A stretch of 64,000 nucleotides of DNA from Pseudomonas canadensis (GCF_000503215.1 NZ_KI628539.1:900592-964591); one strand, 5' to 3'; shown: positions 19,076 through 28,085, counted from the stretch's first letter. The notes: generated from the sequence alone by a model not told the origin. A program made the numbers and translations.

Positions 19076-19144
19076 CGCAATCGCCGGCAAGCCGGCTCCT
19101 ACAGGGAATGCATTCCCTCTGTAGGAGCTGGCTTGCCAGCGATG
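19076..19144. repeat. REP doublet in reversed (head-to-head) arrangement
   Basis: Two GTAGGAGC-class REP copies point toward each other, the opposite of the other doublets of this class, around a palindromic centre AGGGAATGCATTCCCT. It separates the SPOUT methyltransferase gene from yajD. Confidence 0.85.
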
Positions 19145-19169
19145 AGGCCAGAACAGGCAAAGAAGATCT

Positions 19170-19544
19170 TCAGTCGTCTTTCTTCATAAGGCCAGCCAAC
19201 GCCGCAAACGGGTTATGCGTGGCCTTGGCAATCGTCGGGCTGCTGGTAGAACCTTCGCCGAAGTACTGCTGGTCGGTATACCGCGAGTGTTCGTTGTCGT
19301 GGCAATACAGGCACAACAATTCCCAGTTCGAACCGTCCTGGGGATTGTCATCATGATTGTGGTTTCGATGGTGTACGGTCAGCTCACTCAGGCGTTTGCC
19401 GGCGAACTCACGGGCGCAGCGGCCGCATACGTGGGGGTACATTTTCAAGGCTTTATCGCGGTAGCCCATTTCCCGGTCGCGCTGGGCATCGGCAAGGATG
19501 CGGTCCAGCTTGGCGGTGTGGGAGGGCGGGTTGGTCGAGCTCAT
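19170..19544 (-). CDS. yajD: YajD-type HNH nuclease
   Basis: About 124 residues. The HNH motif is clear: a zinc pair CGRC, then LTVHHRNHNHDDNPQDGSNW and a second pair CLYCHDNEHSR. This matches the small YajD family of HNH nucleases, whose substrate and role are not known. Two adjacent ATGs exist; the second (19544) is better spaced from an AGGAG. The gene stands alone between a reversed REP doublet and a divergent secreted-protein gene. Confidence 0.9.
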   Translation of the reverse strand: MSSTNPPSHTAKLDRILADAQRDREMGYRDKALKMYPHVCGRCAREFAGKRLSELTVHHRNHNHDDNPQDGSNWELLCLYCHDNEHSRYTDQQYFGEGSTSSPTIAKATHNPFAALAGLMKKDD

Positions 19545-19642
19545 CATGGCTCCTGGCTATTTTGGGGTTCACGGATAGGGTTGATTCTAGCCGCTCGCGT
19601 TGCAAATAACCGCTTCACTTTATCGATAGGGATCTGAAACTC

Positions 19643-20563
19643 ATGCGTCTGCACTCATGGACTATTGCACTGTTGTTGTGTGGGCTCACGGCCCAAGCCC
19701 AGGCATTCTCTACACCACAACCCGGCCAGGTGATCGAGGTGGCCCTCGATCAATTGCACCCGACCCAGGCGGTGGTGGGTTTTGACCAGATTTACTACAG
19801 CCTCGGCCTGTTCGCTGACAAACCCGCCAAGGTCTTCGATGAATACTGCGAAACCAACGGCCAGGGCGAGGCCGACAAAGTGCCCAAGAGCGCGGACCTG
19901 CACAAGCCGGCGAGCTTCACCTGCAAGGACCCGGTGGGCACCCATCCCGACGACATGAAAACCGTGGTCGTCGGCCCCGGCGGCCAGTTGTACCTGACCG
20001 ACGGTCATCACAGTTTCACCACCTTGTGGGAAGTGCCCGGCGGAGGGCCTCGCCTGAACATGTGGGTCAAGGTCACCGATGACTTCAGCAACAGCCCGAC
20101 CATGGCCAACTTCTGGCAGCGCATGGAGGCTGCGCGCAAGGTCTGGCTCAAGGACAATCAAGGCCAGACCCTGCCGCCCGAGCAACTGCCGGCGCACCTG
20201 GGCTTCAAGAACCTGCAGGACGACACTTTCCGCAGCCTGGTGTATTTCACCCGCAAGGCTGCATATGGCAAGCCTGAGGCCGGGGAGATCGCGCCGGAGT
20301 TCCTGGAGTTCTACTGGGGCAACTGGCTGCGCACTCAAATTGATCTAGGCAAGTACAACCTGAACAAGAAGGGTGGCTACAAGGACGCCATTGAGGCCGT
20401 GGCCAAGCGCATAGTCAGCCTGGCGCCGGGCTCACAGGTCGGCGATAGCGGTTTCACCGCCCATCAACTGGGCGGCATGACCAAACTCGACCGAAATGAG
20501 CTGGAAAAGACCTTCGACAAAAAAGTCCCGTATGTGATCGATTACCGCAATTCCCTGCGCTAA
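19643..20563 (+). CDS. Secreted ParB-like nuclease-domain protein (ParBc_2 type)
   Basis: 306 residues with a signal peptide (cleaved near AQA). The N-terminal body has a ParB/sulfiredoxin-like layout: a VALDQLHPTQ opening and the catalytic-loop-like YLTDGHHSFTTLWE near residue 115, where ParB proteins carry a DGxHR box. The rest has no motif I recognise. Cytoplasmic ParB and Srx proteins use this fold for CTP/ATP-linked chemistry or DNA nicking; here it is exported, so its substrate must be extracytoplasmic. The Pfam-style family is described only as putative ParB-like nuclease. Confidence 0.75.
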   Translation: MRLHSWTIALLLCGLTAQAQAFSTPQPGQVIEVALDQLHPTQAVVGFDQIYYSLGLFADKPAKVFDEYCETNGQGEADKVPKSADLHKPASFTCKDPVGTHPDDMKTVVVGPGGQLYLTDGHHSFTTLWEVPGGGPRLNMWVKVTDDFSNSPTMANFWQRMEAARKVWLKDNQGQTLPPEQLPAHLGFKNLQDDTFRSLVYFTRKAAYGKPEAGEIAPEFLEFYWGNWLRTQIDLGKYNLNKKGGYKDAIEAVAKRIVSLAPGSQVGDSGFTAHQLGGMTKLDRNELEKTFDKKVPYVIDYRNSLR

Positions 20564-20567
20564 CCGA

Positions 20568-21248
20568 TCACACCTTCTGCGCAATCCAGATGGTGTGTCG
20601 GGTGCCCTTGTTGCCATGGGCAAACACCTGCACTTCCTCGGCCTTGAAACCGGCCTTGCGCAGTTTGTCGCTGAACAGCTTGTCCGCGCTGGCCGACCAC
20701 ACGGCCAGCACGCCTTTGGGGCGCAGGGCCTTGGCGCAGGCGGCCAGGCCGCCGGCGGAGTAGAGCCAGCTGTTGGCCTTTTGCGTGAGGCCTTCGGGGC
20801 CGTTGTCCACGTCCAGCATGATCGCGTCAAAGCCCTGGGGCTCGGCCTGCAGCACCTTGGCCACGTCTTCCAGGCGGATCACCGTGCGCGGGTCCAGCAG
20901 CGGGCGGCCGGATTTTTCGCCCAGCGGTCCACGGTTCCACTCCACAACGCCAGGCACCAGTTCTGCCACGACCACTTCGGCAGTCTTGCCCAGGTGCTTG
21001 AGGGCTGACGCCAGGGTAAACCCCATGCCCAAGCCACCGATCAACACCCGTGAATCTGCACGCCCGGCGACTTTGCGGCAAGGGATCTCCGCCAAGGCAT
21101 CTTCGGAACCGTGCATGCGCGTGTTCATCAACTGGCCGCCGTCACCGCCCTGGATCTTGATGACGAAATCTTCACCGTATTCGAACAGGCACAAGGCACC
21201 GCCGTTGTCGGGGATCGGGGTGGTGTCCAGCAGAACGAAACGTTTCAT
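20568..21248 (-). CDS. Spermidine-synthase-like (PABS-fold) methyltransferase-like protein
   Basis: 226 residues with the polyamine-synthase Rossmann layout: VLIGGLGMGFTLASAL (nucleotide loop) near residue 68, VVVAELVPGVVEW, and FDAIMLDVDNGPEGL near 140 where aminopropyltransferases have their catalytic aspartates. The N-terminal tetramerising strands are short, so it may be a methyltransferase of this fold rather than a true spermidine synthase. It is convergent with the ParB-like gene, with 4 bases between stops. Confidence 0.8.
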   Translation of the reverse strand: MKRFVLLDTTPIPDNGGALCLFEYGEDFVIKIQGGDGGQLMNTRMHGSEDALAEIPCRKVAGRADSRVLIGGLGMGFTLASALKHLGKTAEVVVAELVPGVVEWNRGPLGEKSGRPLLDPRTVIRLEDVAKVLQAEPQGFDAIMLDVDNGPEGLTQKANSWLYSAGGLAACAKALRPKGVLAVWSASADKLFSDKLRKAGFKAEEVQVFAHGNKGTRHTIWIAQKV

Positions 21249-21326
21249 GGAAATCTCATTGGGAAGGGCATTCTTGCGCGGTTGGGAGTAGCCTTACGAC
21301 ATTCCGGTCAGGCCATGGAGCCATCG

Positions 21327-21605
21327 ATGAAGTGCAGCATTCTAACGGTCATTGTGTTGAGCGCGCTCGCCTCTGGTGCGGCGCAGGCTCAGGAGTTGCA
21401 AACCGTACCGGTCGCGCCCGCCCCAACGCCAGGCGCGCCGGGCACCCCGACGCCGACGTTGTACCCGCAAGTCACCCCACCGGTCGTGCCCAAGACCAAC
21501 GGTTCGCCGCCCTTGGTGCCGATCGTGCTGCCAACGCCGCCCAAGGACCAGACGGTGCCGAGCCTGCTGCAAAATGACAGCAAGCCGAAGACGCCTGGCG
21601 GTTAA
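21327..21605 (+). CDS. Small exported proline-rich protein
   Basis: 92 residues: a signal peptide (MKCSILTVIVLSALASGAAQA) followed by a low-complexity tail in which proline, threonine and valine dominate, with short repeats such as PTPGAPGTPTP and PTPPKDQTVP. Such tails are found in small periplasmic or cell-wall-spanning proteins, but I recognise no family. The start at 21327 has GGAG six bases upstream. The stop overlaps the convergent cyclic-nucleotide-binding gene by 4 bases. Confidence 0.6.
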   Translation: MKCSILTVIVLSALASGAAQAQELQTVPVAPAPTPGAPGTPTPTLYPQVTPPVVPKTNGSPPLVPIVLPTPPKDQTVPSLLQNDSKPKTPGG

Positions 21606-22076
21606 AACTGTTGCGAGAGTAATTGCCCATCGGCCATGCGCAAGCGCTTGGACAGGGCGATGGCAATCGCGCGGATGATCTTGGCGGCGACCCTGGGCGC
21701 TTCGTTGAGCATTTTTTCCAGGGAGTCCTTGCCCAGATTCAGCAGCACGCAGTCACTGGCCGCCATGCAACTGGCCGAGCGTCGCTCGCCGTCGAGGACC
21801 GCCATTTCGCCAAAGGCTCGACCGCTGCGCAGTGTGGCGATGGTCAGGCGCTGGCCTTCGTGGTTGGTTTTTTTGCACCGCCACCTGGCCGCTGTGGATG
21901 ATGCACATGAACGTGCCAGCATCGCCTTCGAGGAAAATCACCTCATCGCGGGCAATGCTGCTGATATTGAAATAGCCGGCGGCGACGTGAAAGTCTTCCG
22001 GCAACAGCGGGTCGAACAGGCCGCAATCCATGAGCATGTCGCGGATTTCGGTATTCATTAATGTGGGTAGTGCCAT
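21602..22076 (-). pseudogene. Cyclic-nucleotide-binding domain protein, frameshifted at an A7 run
   Basis: Two overlapping minus-strand frames together make one Crp-type cyclic-nucleotide-binding domain of about 157 residues without a DNA-binding domain. The first frame gives the start (MALPTLMNTEIRDML...) through IIHSGQVAVQK; the second continues TNHEGQRLTIATLRSGRAFGEMAVLDGERRSASC (given in parts here), including the phosphate-binding-cassette-like GEMAVLDGERRSA. The break coincides with seven A residues on the coding strand (T7 at 21868-21874); six would restore the frame. It may be a true mutation, a phase-variable tract, transcriptional slippage or a sequencing error. Confidence 0.8.
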
Positions 22077-22100
22077 GGCTGCAATCTTGGTCCATCAATC

Positions 22101-22137
22101 AGTAGGCGGTCCTGTGTTCAGACAGAACCGCCCTACT
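22101..22137. terminator. Hairpin after oligopeptidase B gene
   Basis: AGTAGGCGGT and ACCGCCCTACT pair around an inner CTGT/ACAG stem. It lies between the oligopeptidase B stop and the next minus-strand start. No T tract follows in either direction, so termination is uncertain. Confidence 0.4.
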
Positions 22138-22157
22138 AAGTTCCTTAAATGAGTTTC

Positions 22158-24200
22158 TTAAACCAGCCCCAGCGCCCTGAACACAAAGCCATATTCGAGT
22201 GCTACGTCACGTAATCCCTGATAACGACCGCTCATGCCACCGTGGCCGGCGCCCAGCTCGGTCTTGAGCAACAGCAGGTTGTCGTCGGTCTTGGTGTCGC
22301 GCAGCTTGGCCACCCACTTGGCGGCTTCCCAATATTGCACGCGGCTGTCGTTGTAGCCGGCGATCACCAGCAGGTGCGGGTAGGCCTGGGCGCGAACGTT
22401 TTCATACGGCGCATAGGCCTTGATGCGCTCGTAGACGTCCGGTGCTTGCGGGTTGCCCCACTCGTCGTACTCGGTGATGGTCAGCGGCAGTTCAGGGTCG
22501 AGCATGGTGTTGAGCACATCGACAAACGGCACTTCGGCAATCGCCGCCTGGAACAGCTCCGGACGCTGGTTGAGCACTGCGCCGATCAACAGGCCGCCGG
22601 CACTGCCGCCGCTGATGGCCAGTTGTTTGGAGGTGGTCAGGCCCTCGGCGATCAGGTGTTCGGCGCAGGCGATAAAGTCGCTGAAGGTGTTCTGCTTGTG
22701 TTCCTGCTTGCCGTTGCGATACCACGCCTCACCCAACTCACCGCCGCCGCGCACATGGGCGATGGCAAACGCCACGCCTCGGTCCAGCAGGCTCAGGCGT
22801 GCGTGGGAGAACCACGGGTCCAGGCTCGAACCATAGGCGCCGTAGCCGTACAGGTAGAGGGGCGTTGGTTTACCCAACTGGTCGCGCTTGACTACCAGGC
22901 TGATCGGCACCTGGGTGCCATCCGCCGAGGTGGCCCACAGGCGCTGGCTCACGTAATCGTCGGCATTGAACACACCCAGTACCGGGGTTTCCTTGAGCAC
23001 CTGTTGCGCGCCACTGGCCAGTTCCAGCTGACGGACCTGGGCCGGGCGGTTCAGGGCTTCGTAACGCAGGCGGATCTTGTCGCTGACAAATTCCAGGCTG
23101 TTCTGTACGTAGAGGCTGTAGGCGGCGTCAGGCAATTCCACGCGATAGGCCGGCAAGCCCTGCGGGTGCACTTCGATCACCGGCAGGCCACCGATGCGCA
23201 GGCTCAAGGTCATGGCATGGGTGTTCAGGCTCACGCCATCGAGCATCACCTCATCGCTGTGGGGGATCAGGTTCTGCCATTCAGCTTGTGTCGGCACGTC
23301 GCCAATGTCGGTTGCCACGAACAGGGCGTAATTGATGCCATCGCGGTTGCTGCGGATAAACCAGGTCCACGCCCCATTCAACTGGCCGTGGTCGACATCG
23401 TATTCATGGTTTTCTACACGTGGCGCCAGGCAGGTGAAGTCCAGGTGTGGCTGATCGGCGTCCAGGGCCCAGACTTCGCTGGTGGTCTTGCTGCCGAGGG
23501 ACAGCAGCAACTGGCGCTCGGAGCTGGAACGGTAGCAATGCAGGAAGAAACGTCCGTCGGGTTCATGGAACACTTCCTGCGCCGCCGTGCCGTCCAGGCG
23601 ATAGCGATACAGCTTGTGCGGGCGGTGGGTGTCGTCCAGTTCGCCAAAGAACAGGGTCAGGCTATCGTTGGCCCAGGTCATGCTGCCGTCGCAGTCTTCA
23701 AACGCCAGTTCGCTGACTTTGCCGGTGGCCAATTCCTTCACGTACAGGGTGTAGATCTCTTCACCGCTGGTATCGAGGCTGTAGGCCAGGCGTTGGTGGT
23801 CGGGGCTGATGCTGAACGCGCCGAGGGAGAAGAAACCGCCATTGGCCAGCACGTTCGGGTCCAGCAACAACTCTTCGCTGCTGTCGTCCACCTGATTGCT
23901 GTCGTCGGCCGGGCGGCGGCAGCGGTAGTGGCGGGCGTATTCGTCACCGGCGGTGGTGCGGGTGTAATACAGATACGGGCCCCACGGTGACGGCAGCGAC
24001 AGGTCGGTTTCGAGAATGCGGCCCTTGATCTCCTCGAACAGGGTTTCGCGCAATGCTGCCTGGTCGGCGAGCTGGGTTTCCTGCCAGGCGTTTTCGGCCT
24101 TGAGGTAATCGAGCACCTCAGTGCTGTCGCGCTCTTGCAGCCAGGCGTACGGATCTGGACCTTGGGCCTTGCGGGCAATCGGAGCGGTCGATGTAGGCAT
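22158..24200 (-). CDS. ptrB: Oligopeptidase B (S9 prolyl-oligopeptidase family)
   Basis: 680 residues: an N-terminal beta-propeller (to about 400) that gates access, then an alpha/beta-hydrolase domain. The catalytic triad is visible as Ser near 533 in SGGSAGGLL, Asp near 616 in YNDSRVQYWE and His near 652 in GAGHGGMSGR. Oligopeptidase B cuts short peptides after Arg or Lys in the cytoplasm. No signal peptide is present. I start at 24200 (MPTSTAPIARKAQGPDPYAWL) because upstream residues lack family similarity. Confidence 0.93.
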   Translation of the reverse strand: MPTSTAPIARKAQGPDPYAWLQERDSTEVLDYLKAENAWQETQLADQAALRETLFEEIKGRILETDLSLPSPWGPYLYYTRTTAGDEYARHYRCRRPADDSNQVDDSSEELLLDPNVLANGGFFSLGAFSISPDHQRLAYSLDTSGEEIYTLYVKELATGKVSELAFEDCDGSMTWANDSLTLFFGELDDTHRPHKLYRYRLDGTAAQEVFHEPDGRFFLHCYRSSSERQLLLSLGSKTTSEVWALDADQPHLDFTCLAPRVENHEYDVDHGQLNGAWTWFIRSNRDGINYALFVATDIGDVPTQAEWQNLIPHSDEVMLDGVSLNTHAMTLSLRIGGLPVIEVHPQGLPAYRVELPDAAYSLYVQNSLEFVSDKIRLRYEALNRPAQVRQLELASGAQQVLKETPVLGVFNADDYVSQRLWATSADGTQVPISLVVKRDQLGKPTPLYLYGYGAYGSSLDPWFSHARLSLLDRGVAFAIAHVRGGGELGEAWYRNGKQEHKQNTFSDFIACAEHLIAEGLTTSKQLAISGGSAGGLLIGAVLNQRPELFQAAIAEVPFVDVLNTMLDPELPLTITEYDEWGNPQAPDVYERIKAYAPYENVRAQAYPHLLVIAGYNDSRVQYWEAAKWVAKLRDTKTDDNLLLLKTELGAGHGGMSGRYQGLRDVALEYGFVFRALGLV

Positions 24201-24300
24201 GGGATTATTCTCTATCGGGCGGACGGTGGCAGGCTTTGCAGCCGCGACACGCAAAAGCCGTTATCATAGCCGCCTGTTTGCCAACCTTGCCATGGACACC

Positions 24301-24762
24301 ATGACCGAGAACGACTATCTGACCGCTTGGGGCCTTTACGCCTTCGCCGCTTTGGGCTGCCTGTTGGTGTGGTGGCGCATGACCCGCTGGATCTGGCGCT
24401 GGCTGCGCGAGCCGCTGCAATTGCTGATGGCGGTGCTGCTGTTCAGTCCGACCATCGTCGACCCGGTCAAGACCCAGTTCGCGCCGGCCGTGGCCATCAC
24501 CGCCCTGGACCTGGTGCTCAAGGTCGGCAATAACGCCTGGCGGGCCATTTCCGATCTGTTCATGTACACCATGATCGCCTTTGGCGTGTACCTGGTGTTT
24601 GTGCTGATCCGTTGGCCCATCGAGCGCGCCGCCAAGGCCCGCCGTGAGCGCAAGGCCGCCGCGGATGCTGCGCTGGCTGCCGAGCCGGATCAAGATGAAG
24701 ACGACGTGCCTTTTCGCCGTCCTGCACCCGTGAGCGGTATGCGCGTCGAACCGCGCCTTTAA
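24301..24762 (+). CDS. Inner-membrane protein with acidic C-terminus, unknown function
   Basis: About 153 residues with an N-terminal hydrophobic segment (LTAWGLYAFAALGCLLVWW), two further hydrophobic stretches around LLMAVLLFSPTIV and LFMYTMIAFGVYLVFVL, then a charged tail rich in Lys/Arg and Asp/Glu (EPDQDEDDVPFRRP). Three membrane segments are likely. I recognise no functional domain. ATG 24292 is an alternative start. It is divergent from ptrB and 30 bases before the amidotransferase gene, probably one operon with the two genes that follow. Confidence 0.75.
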   Translation: MTENDYLTAWGLYAFAALGCLLVWWRMTRWIWRWLREPLQLLMAVLLFSPTIVDPVKTQFAPAVAITALDLVLKVGNNAWRAISDLFMYTMIAFGVYLVFVLIRWPIERAAKARRERKAAADAALAAEPDQDEDDVPFRRPAPVSGMRVEPRL

Positions 24763-24792
24763 CGTTGTCCGCCCTGCTGCGAGAGCCCTGGC

Positions 24793-25569
24793 ATGTGTGA
24801 ATTATTGGGCATGAGTGCCAACGTCCCCACCGATATCGTGTTCAGTTTCACCGGGCTGATGCAGCGCGGTGGGCGCACCGGTCCCCACCGTGACGGTTGG
24901 GGCATCGCGTTCTATGAAGGCCGTGGCCTGCGCCTGTTCCAGGACCCAGCCGCCAGCAGCGAATCGGAAGTCGCGCTGCTGGTGCAGCGTTACCCGATCA
25001 AGAGCGAGGTAGTGATTGGGCATATCCGCCAGGCCAACGTCGGCAAGGTCAGTTTGGCCAACACCCACCCGTTCGTGCGCGAACTGTGGGGCCGCAACTG
25101 GTGCTTTGCGCACAATGGCCAGTTGGCCGATTTCAACCCACGCGCCACCTTCTACCGCCCGGTGGGCGATACCGACAGCGAAGCGGCCTTCTGCGATCTG
25201 CTCAACCGCGTGCGCGAAGCCTTCCCGGAACCGGTGGACATCGAAAAAGTCCTGCCGGACCTGATCGCCGCCTGCTCCGAATACCGCAGCAAAGGCGTGT
25301 TCAACTGCCTGCTCAGCGACGGCGACTGGCTGTTTTGCTATTGCTCGACCAAGCTCGCGCAGATTACCCGTCGCGCTCCGTTTGGCCCCGCACGCTTGAA
25401 AGATGTCGATGTGATCGTCGATTTTCAGGCCGAAACCACGCCCAACGACGTGGTGACTGTGATCGCCACCGAGCCTTTGACCGACAACGAAAACTGGACC
25501 CGCTACGAACCGGGCCAATGGAGCCTGTGGCGACGTGGTGAATGCGTCAGCCAGGGCATCACCGAGTAA
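24793..25569 (+). CDS. yafJ: Class II glutamine amidotransferase-like protein (YafJ)
   Basis: 258 residues with the N-terminal nucleophile Cys2 exposed after Met removal (MCELLGM), the glutamine-site strings [14 protein letters not shown] and FAHNGQL, and GDTDSEAAF. This is the stand-alone glutaminase-domain family YafJ, whose acceptor partner and reaction are not established. It is followed by a DUF2937 gene 11 bases downstream. Confidence 0.9.
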   Translation: MCELLGMSANVPTDIVFSFTGLMQRGGRTGPHRDGWGIAFYEGRGLRLFQDPAASSESEVALLVQRYPIKSEVVIGHIRQANVGKVSLANTHPFVRELWGRNWCFAHNGQLADFNPRATFYRPVGDTDSEAAFCDLLNRVREAFPEPVDIEKVLPDLIAACSEYRSKGVFNCLLSDGDWLFCYCSTKLAQITRRAPFGPARLKDVDVIVDFQAETTPNDVVTVIATEPLTDNENWTRYEPGQWSLWRRGECVSQGITE

Positions 25570-25580
25570 GGATATCGACC

Positions 25581-26123
25581 ATGTTGCTCAGTTATCTGCG
25601 GTTGGTGCTGTTTGCCATTGGCCTGTTGGTCGGCGTGCAAGTGCCGGGGTTCATCAGCGACTACGCCAAGCGCGTCGAAGCCCATTTGATCGAGGCCCAG
25701 ACCGGCCTCAGCGGGTTTGAAACCACCGCGCGGCAGTTCTTCAACGGCGACTTGAAGGCATTGGTGGCGCATTACCGCGCCAGTGACGACCCGGTGTTCC
25801 AGAGCGACGCCAACAGCCTGGGCGCCATGCTTGATCGCCAGTTAGCCTTGGACAAACAATTTCAGGCCATGCAAGGCCCGTGGTACATCCGCGCCCTGCA
25901 AGTGGCGGTGGCGGCGGACCCGGATATCCGCCAGGAAACCTGGAACGGCTACAGCTATCAGATCCTGCTGACGCCTGAGGCCATGGGCTGGGGGCTGGGC
26001 GGGGCGATGCTGTTGTCGTTCGGCCTGGAGTGCCTGTTCCGTTTGATCGACTGGGTGGTGTTGGGCGGCAAGCGCCTGCGCCAGAGCCGGCCGATCGAAG
26101 AGCGTGACCTGAAAGGTTTGTAA
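25581..26123 (+). CDS. DUF2937-type membrane protein
   Basis: 180 residues beginning with a hydrophobic helix (LLSYLRLVLFAIGLLVGVQVPGF), a central alpha-helical soluble part rich in Ala/Gln, and a C-terminal hairpin of membrane helices (AMGWGLGGAMLLSFGLECLF, IDWVVLGG). This pattern matches proteins annotated DUF2937; the role is unknown. AAGGA lies eight bases before the ATG. Likely the last gene of a three-gene operon with yafJ. Confidence 0.75.
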   Translation: MLLSYLRLVLFAIGLLVGVQVPGFISDYAKRVEAHLIEAQTGLSGFETTARQFFNGDLKALVAHYRASDDPVFQSDANSLGAMLDRQLALDKQFQAMQGPWYIRALQVAVAADPDIRQETWNGYSYQILLTPEAMGWGLGGAMLLSFGLECLFRLIDWVVLGGKRLRQSRPIEERDLKGL

Positions 26124-26142
26124 GCCATACACAGTTCCAAAT

Positions 26143-26245
26143 GTGGGAGCGGGCTTGCTCGCGAAGACGGTGTATCAGTCAAAGATATATTCACTGACCC
26201 ACCGCACTCGCGAGCAAGTCGAATCGTCGCACCGCCGCTCCCACA
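26143..26245. repeat. REP doublet, GTGGGAGCGGGCTTGCTCGCGAA class
   Basis: The left arm GTGGGAGCGGGCTTGCTCGCGAA is intact. The right arm is interrupted by GTCGAATCGTCGCACCGC before GCTCCCAC, the same interruption seen in the relic at 20-46. It lies between convergent genes. Confidence 0.85.
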
Positions 26246-26248
26246 GAT

Positions 26249-27169
26249 TTAATCGGGTTTCGCCAGCACCATCCGCTCTTTACCGACCTCTTCGGCATAC
26301 CGTGCCACCACCTTCTGGCACAACCCGACAATCTCCTCCACCAGTTCCACCCCCACGCGCCACGACACCACCACCTGCAAGTTCGGCAGTTTCTGCGCCA
26401 TCGGCAACATCACCAATTCGCCGCGCGCCAGTTCTTCGCTGACCAGCACCGGCGGCAGCGCGCCAATGCCGAAGCCATCGCGCAACAAGCGAGTAATCGC
26501 CGACACCGAGTTCACACAGTTCATCCGTGGCGCGGCCACGCCGTTGGCTTGCATCAGGCTGATCACGTCCTGGTGCGGATGGGAGTTTTTCGAGTAGGTG
26601 ATGATGCGCTCCTGGGCCAGTTCGGCCAGGGAGGCGTAGTCACGGTTGTAGATCGACTGGCTGGCGACGATCCAGGCCATGGGGTGGCTGCACAGCTCCA
26701 GGCTGCGCACGGTTTCGAGGCGCAGCAGGTCGGTTTGCAGGATCAGGTCGAGGAAGCCTTTTTGCAGCTGATCGCTGAGGTTTAGCGCGGTATCGGCGAC
26801 CAATTCGATTTCTACCAGCGGGAAGTGGTCCATCAGTTCCGCCACCAACGGGCTCAGCCAGGTGTGGATCACCGTGTCCATCGCGCCGATGCGGATGCGC
26901 CCGACTTTGCTGCTGGTAGTCTCCAGGGATTGCTTCAAACCCTGCATGGTCACCATCATTTGCTCGGCGTAATCGAGCACCTTCAAGCCTTCCGGGGTCA
27001 GGCTCACGCCGCGTGAGTCGCGCAGAAACAATTTCACCCCCAGTTCACTTTCCAGCACCGCGATGCGGCTGGAGATCGACGCCTGGGTGGTGAACAACTT
27101 CTCGGCGGTCAGGCGGAAACTCTTGAGCTTGGCCACCCAGACGAAGGTTTCGAGGAACTTCAAATTCAT
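26249..27169 (-). CDS. LysR-family regulator, probable regulator of pxpABC
   Basis: 306 residues. The N-terminal helix-turn-helix (MNLKFLETFVWVAKLKSFRL, TTQASISSRIAVLESELG) and LTPEGLKVLDYAEQ are typical of LysR proteins, followed by the periplasmic-binding-protein-like effector domain. It is divergent from pxpA across 175 bases, so regulation of 5-oxoproline degradation is the simplest inference. The ligand is not known from sequence. Confidence 0.9.
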   Translation of the reverse strand: MNLKFLETFVWVAKLKSFRLTAEKLFTTQASISSRIAVLESELGVKLFLRDSRGVSLTPEGLKVLDYAEQMMVTMQGLKQSLETTSSKVGRIRIGAMDTVIHTWLSPLVAELMDHFPLVEIELVADTALNLSDQLQKGFLDLILQTDLLRLETVRSLELCSHPMAWIVASQSIYNRDYASLAELAQERIITYSKNSHPHQDVISLMQANGVAAPRMNCVNSVSAITRLLRDGFGIGALPPVLVSEELARGELVMLPMAQKLPNLQVVVSWRVGVELVEEIVGLCQKVVARYAEEVGKERMVLAKPD

Positions 27170-27344
27170 GGGATCAACTTTTTCTTATGCATGGATCGGT
27201 TTTTATTAGTTGGACGCCGCACCGGGCCAGCGCCAAAAATCGAGCTATTCCACGATAAGCGTCGTAGGGGGGGCAGGACAAGTTGCGAGTTCTGTGTAAA
27301 AAATCCCACACTACAAAAAAATAAAGCCTACAGGAGCGACCAGC

Positions 27345-28085
27345 GTGAGCCGCCTTCTTCTGAATTGCGACATTGGCGAAAGCTTCGGCAACTGGACCCT
27401 GGGTCTGGACGCCGAGGTCATGCCGTTCATCGATTGCGCCAATGTGGCCTGCGGCTTCCATGCCGGTGACCCGAGCATCATGCGCAAGACCGTCAGCCTG
27501 GCACTCAAGCATGGCGTGCAAGTCGGTGCGCACCCGGCGTATCAGGACCTGCAGGGTTTTGGCCGTCGTTCCATGATCTACACGCCCCAGGAAATCCATG
27601 ACCTGTTGCACTATCAGATCGGCGCCCTCGACGGCATCTGCCGGGCGCAAGGTGGGCGGGTCAGCTATGTGAAGCCCCACGGCGCGATGTACAACGACAT
27701 GATGGCCAATCCGGCGCAATTGCGCGCGGTGATCCAGGCCGTGGCGGCCTACGGCGAACTGCCGCTGATGTTGCTCGCCACCCGCGACAACAGCGCAGCG
27801 CAGGCGTTAGGCGACGAGTATGGCGTCACCCTGTGGTTTGAAGCCTTTGCCGACCGCGCCTATGACAACAAGGGCCACCTGGTTTCGCGCCAGTTGCCCG
27901 GTGCCGTGCACCACGATTCCGACACCATCCTGCAGCAAGCCCTGACCATCTCCCGAGGTGAAGCCCTGACCGCCAGCGACGGCAGCTCGTTGGTCCTGCA
28001 GGCCAATACGCTGTGCGTACACGGTGACAACGCCAGCTCGATCGCCGCCGTGCAGCGTATCCGCGAGGCATTGAAGCCAGCATGA
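27345..28085 (+). CDS. pxpA: 5-oxoprolinase subunit A (LamB/YcsF family)
   Basis: 246 residues starting at a GTG with AGGAG nine to ten bases upstream. The N-terminus [18 protein letters not shown] and the following [13 protein letters not shown] are signatures of the PxpA/YcsF family. With PxpB and PxpC it forms an ATP-dependent 5-oxoprolinase that opens pyroglutamate to glutamate, removing a spontaneous damage product of glutamine. Its last four bases overlap the start of pxpB. Confidence 0.95.
   Translation: MSRLLLNCDIGESFGNWTLGLDAEVMPFIDCANVACGFHAGDPSIMRKTVSLALKHGVQVGAHPAYQDLQGFGRRSMIYTPQEIHDLLHYQIGALDGICRAQGGRVSYVKPHGAMYNDMMANPAQLRAVIQAVAAYGELPLMLLATRDNSAAQALGDEYGVTLWFEAFADRAYDNKGHLVSRQLPGAVHHDSDTILQQALTISRGEALTASDGSSLVLQANTLCVHGDNASSIAAVQRIREALKPA

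Noticed and set aside
22242-23990. 582-codon open frame opposite oligopeptidase B
   Set aside because: It mirrors the third-position GC bias of ptrB; the translation is rich in His, Gln, Val and Gly without domains, while the minus strand encodes a complete catalytic triad.
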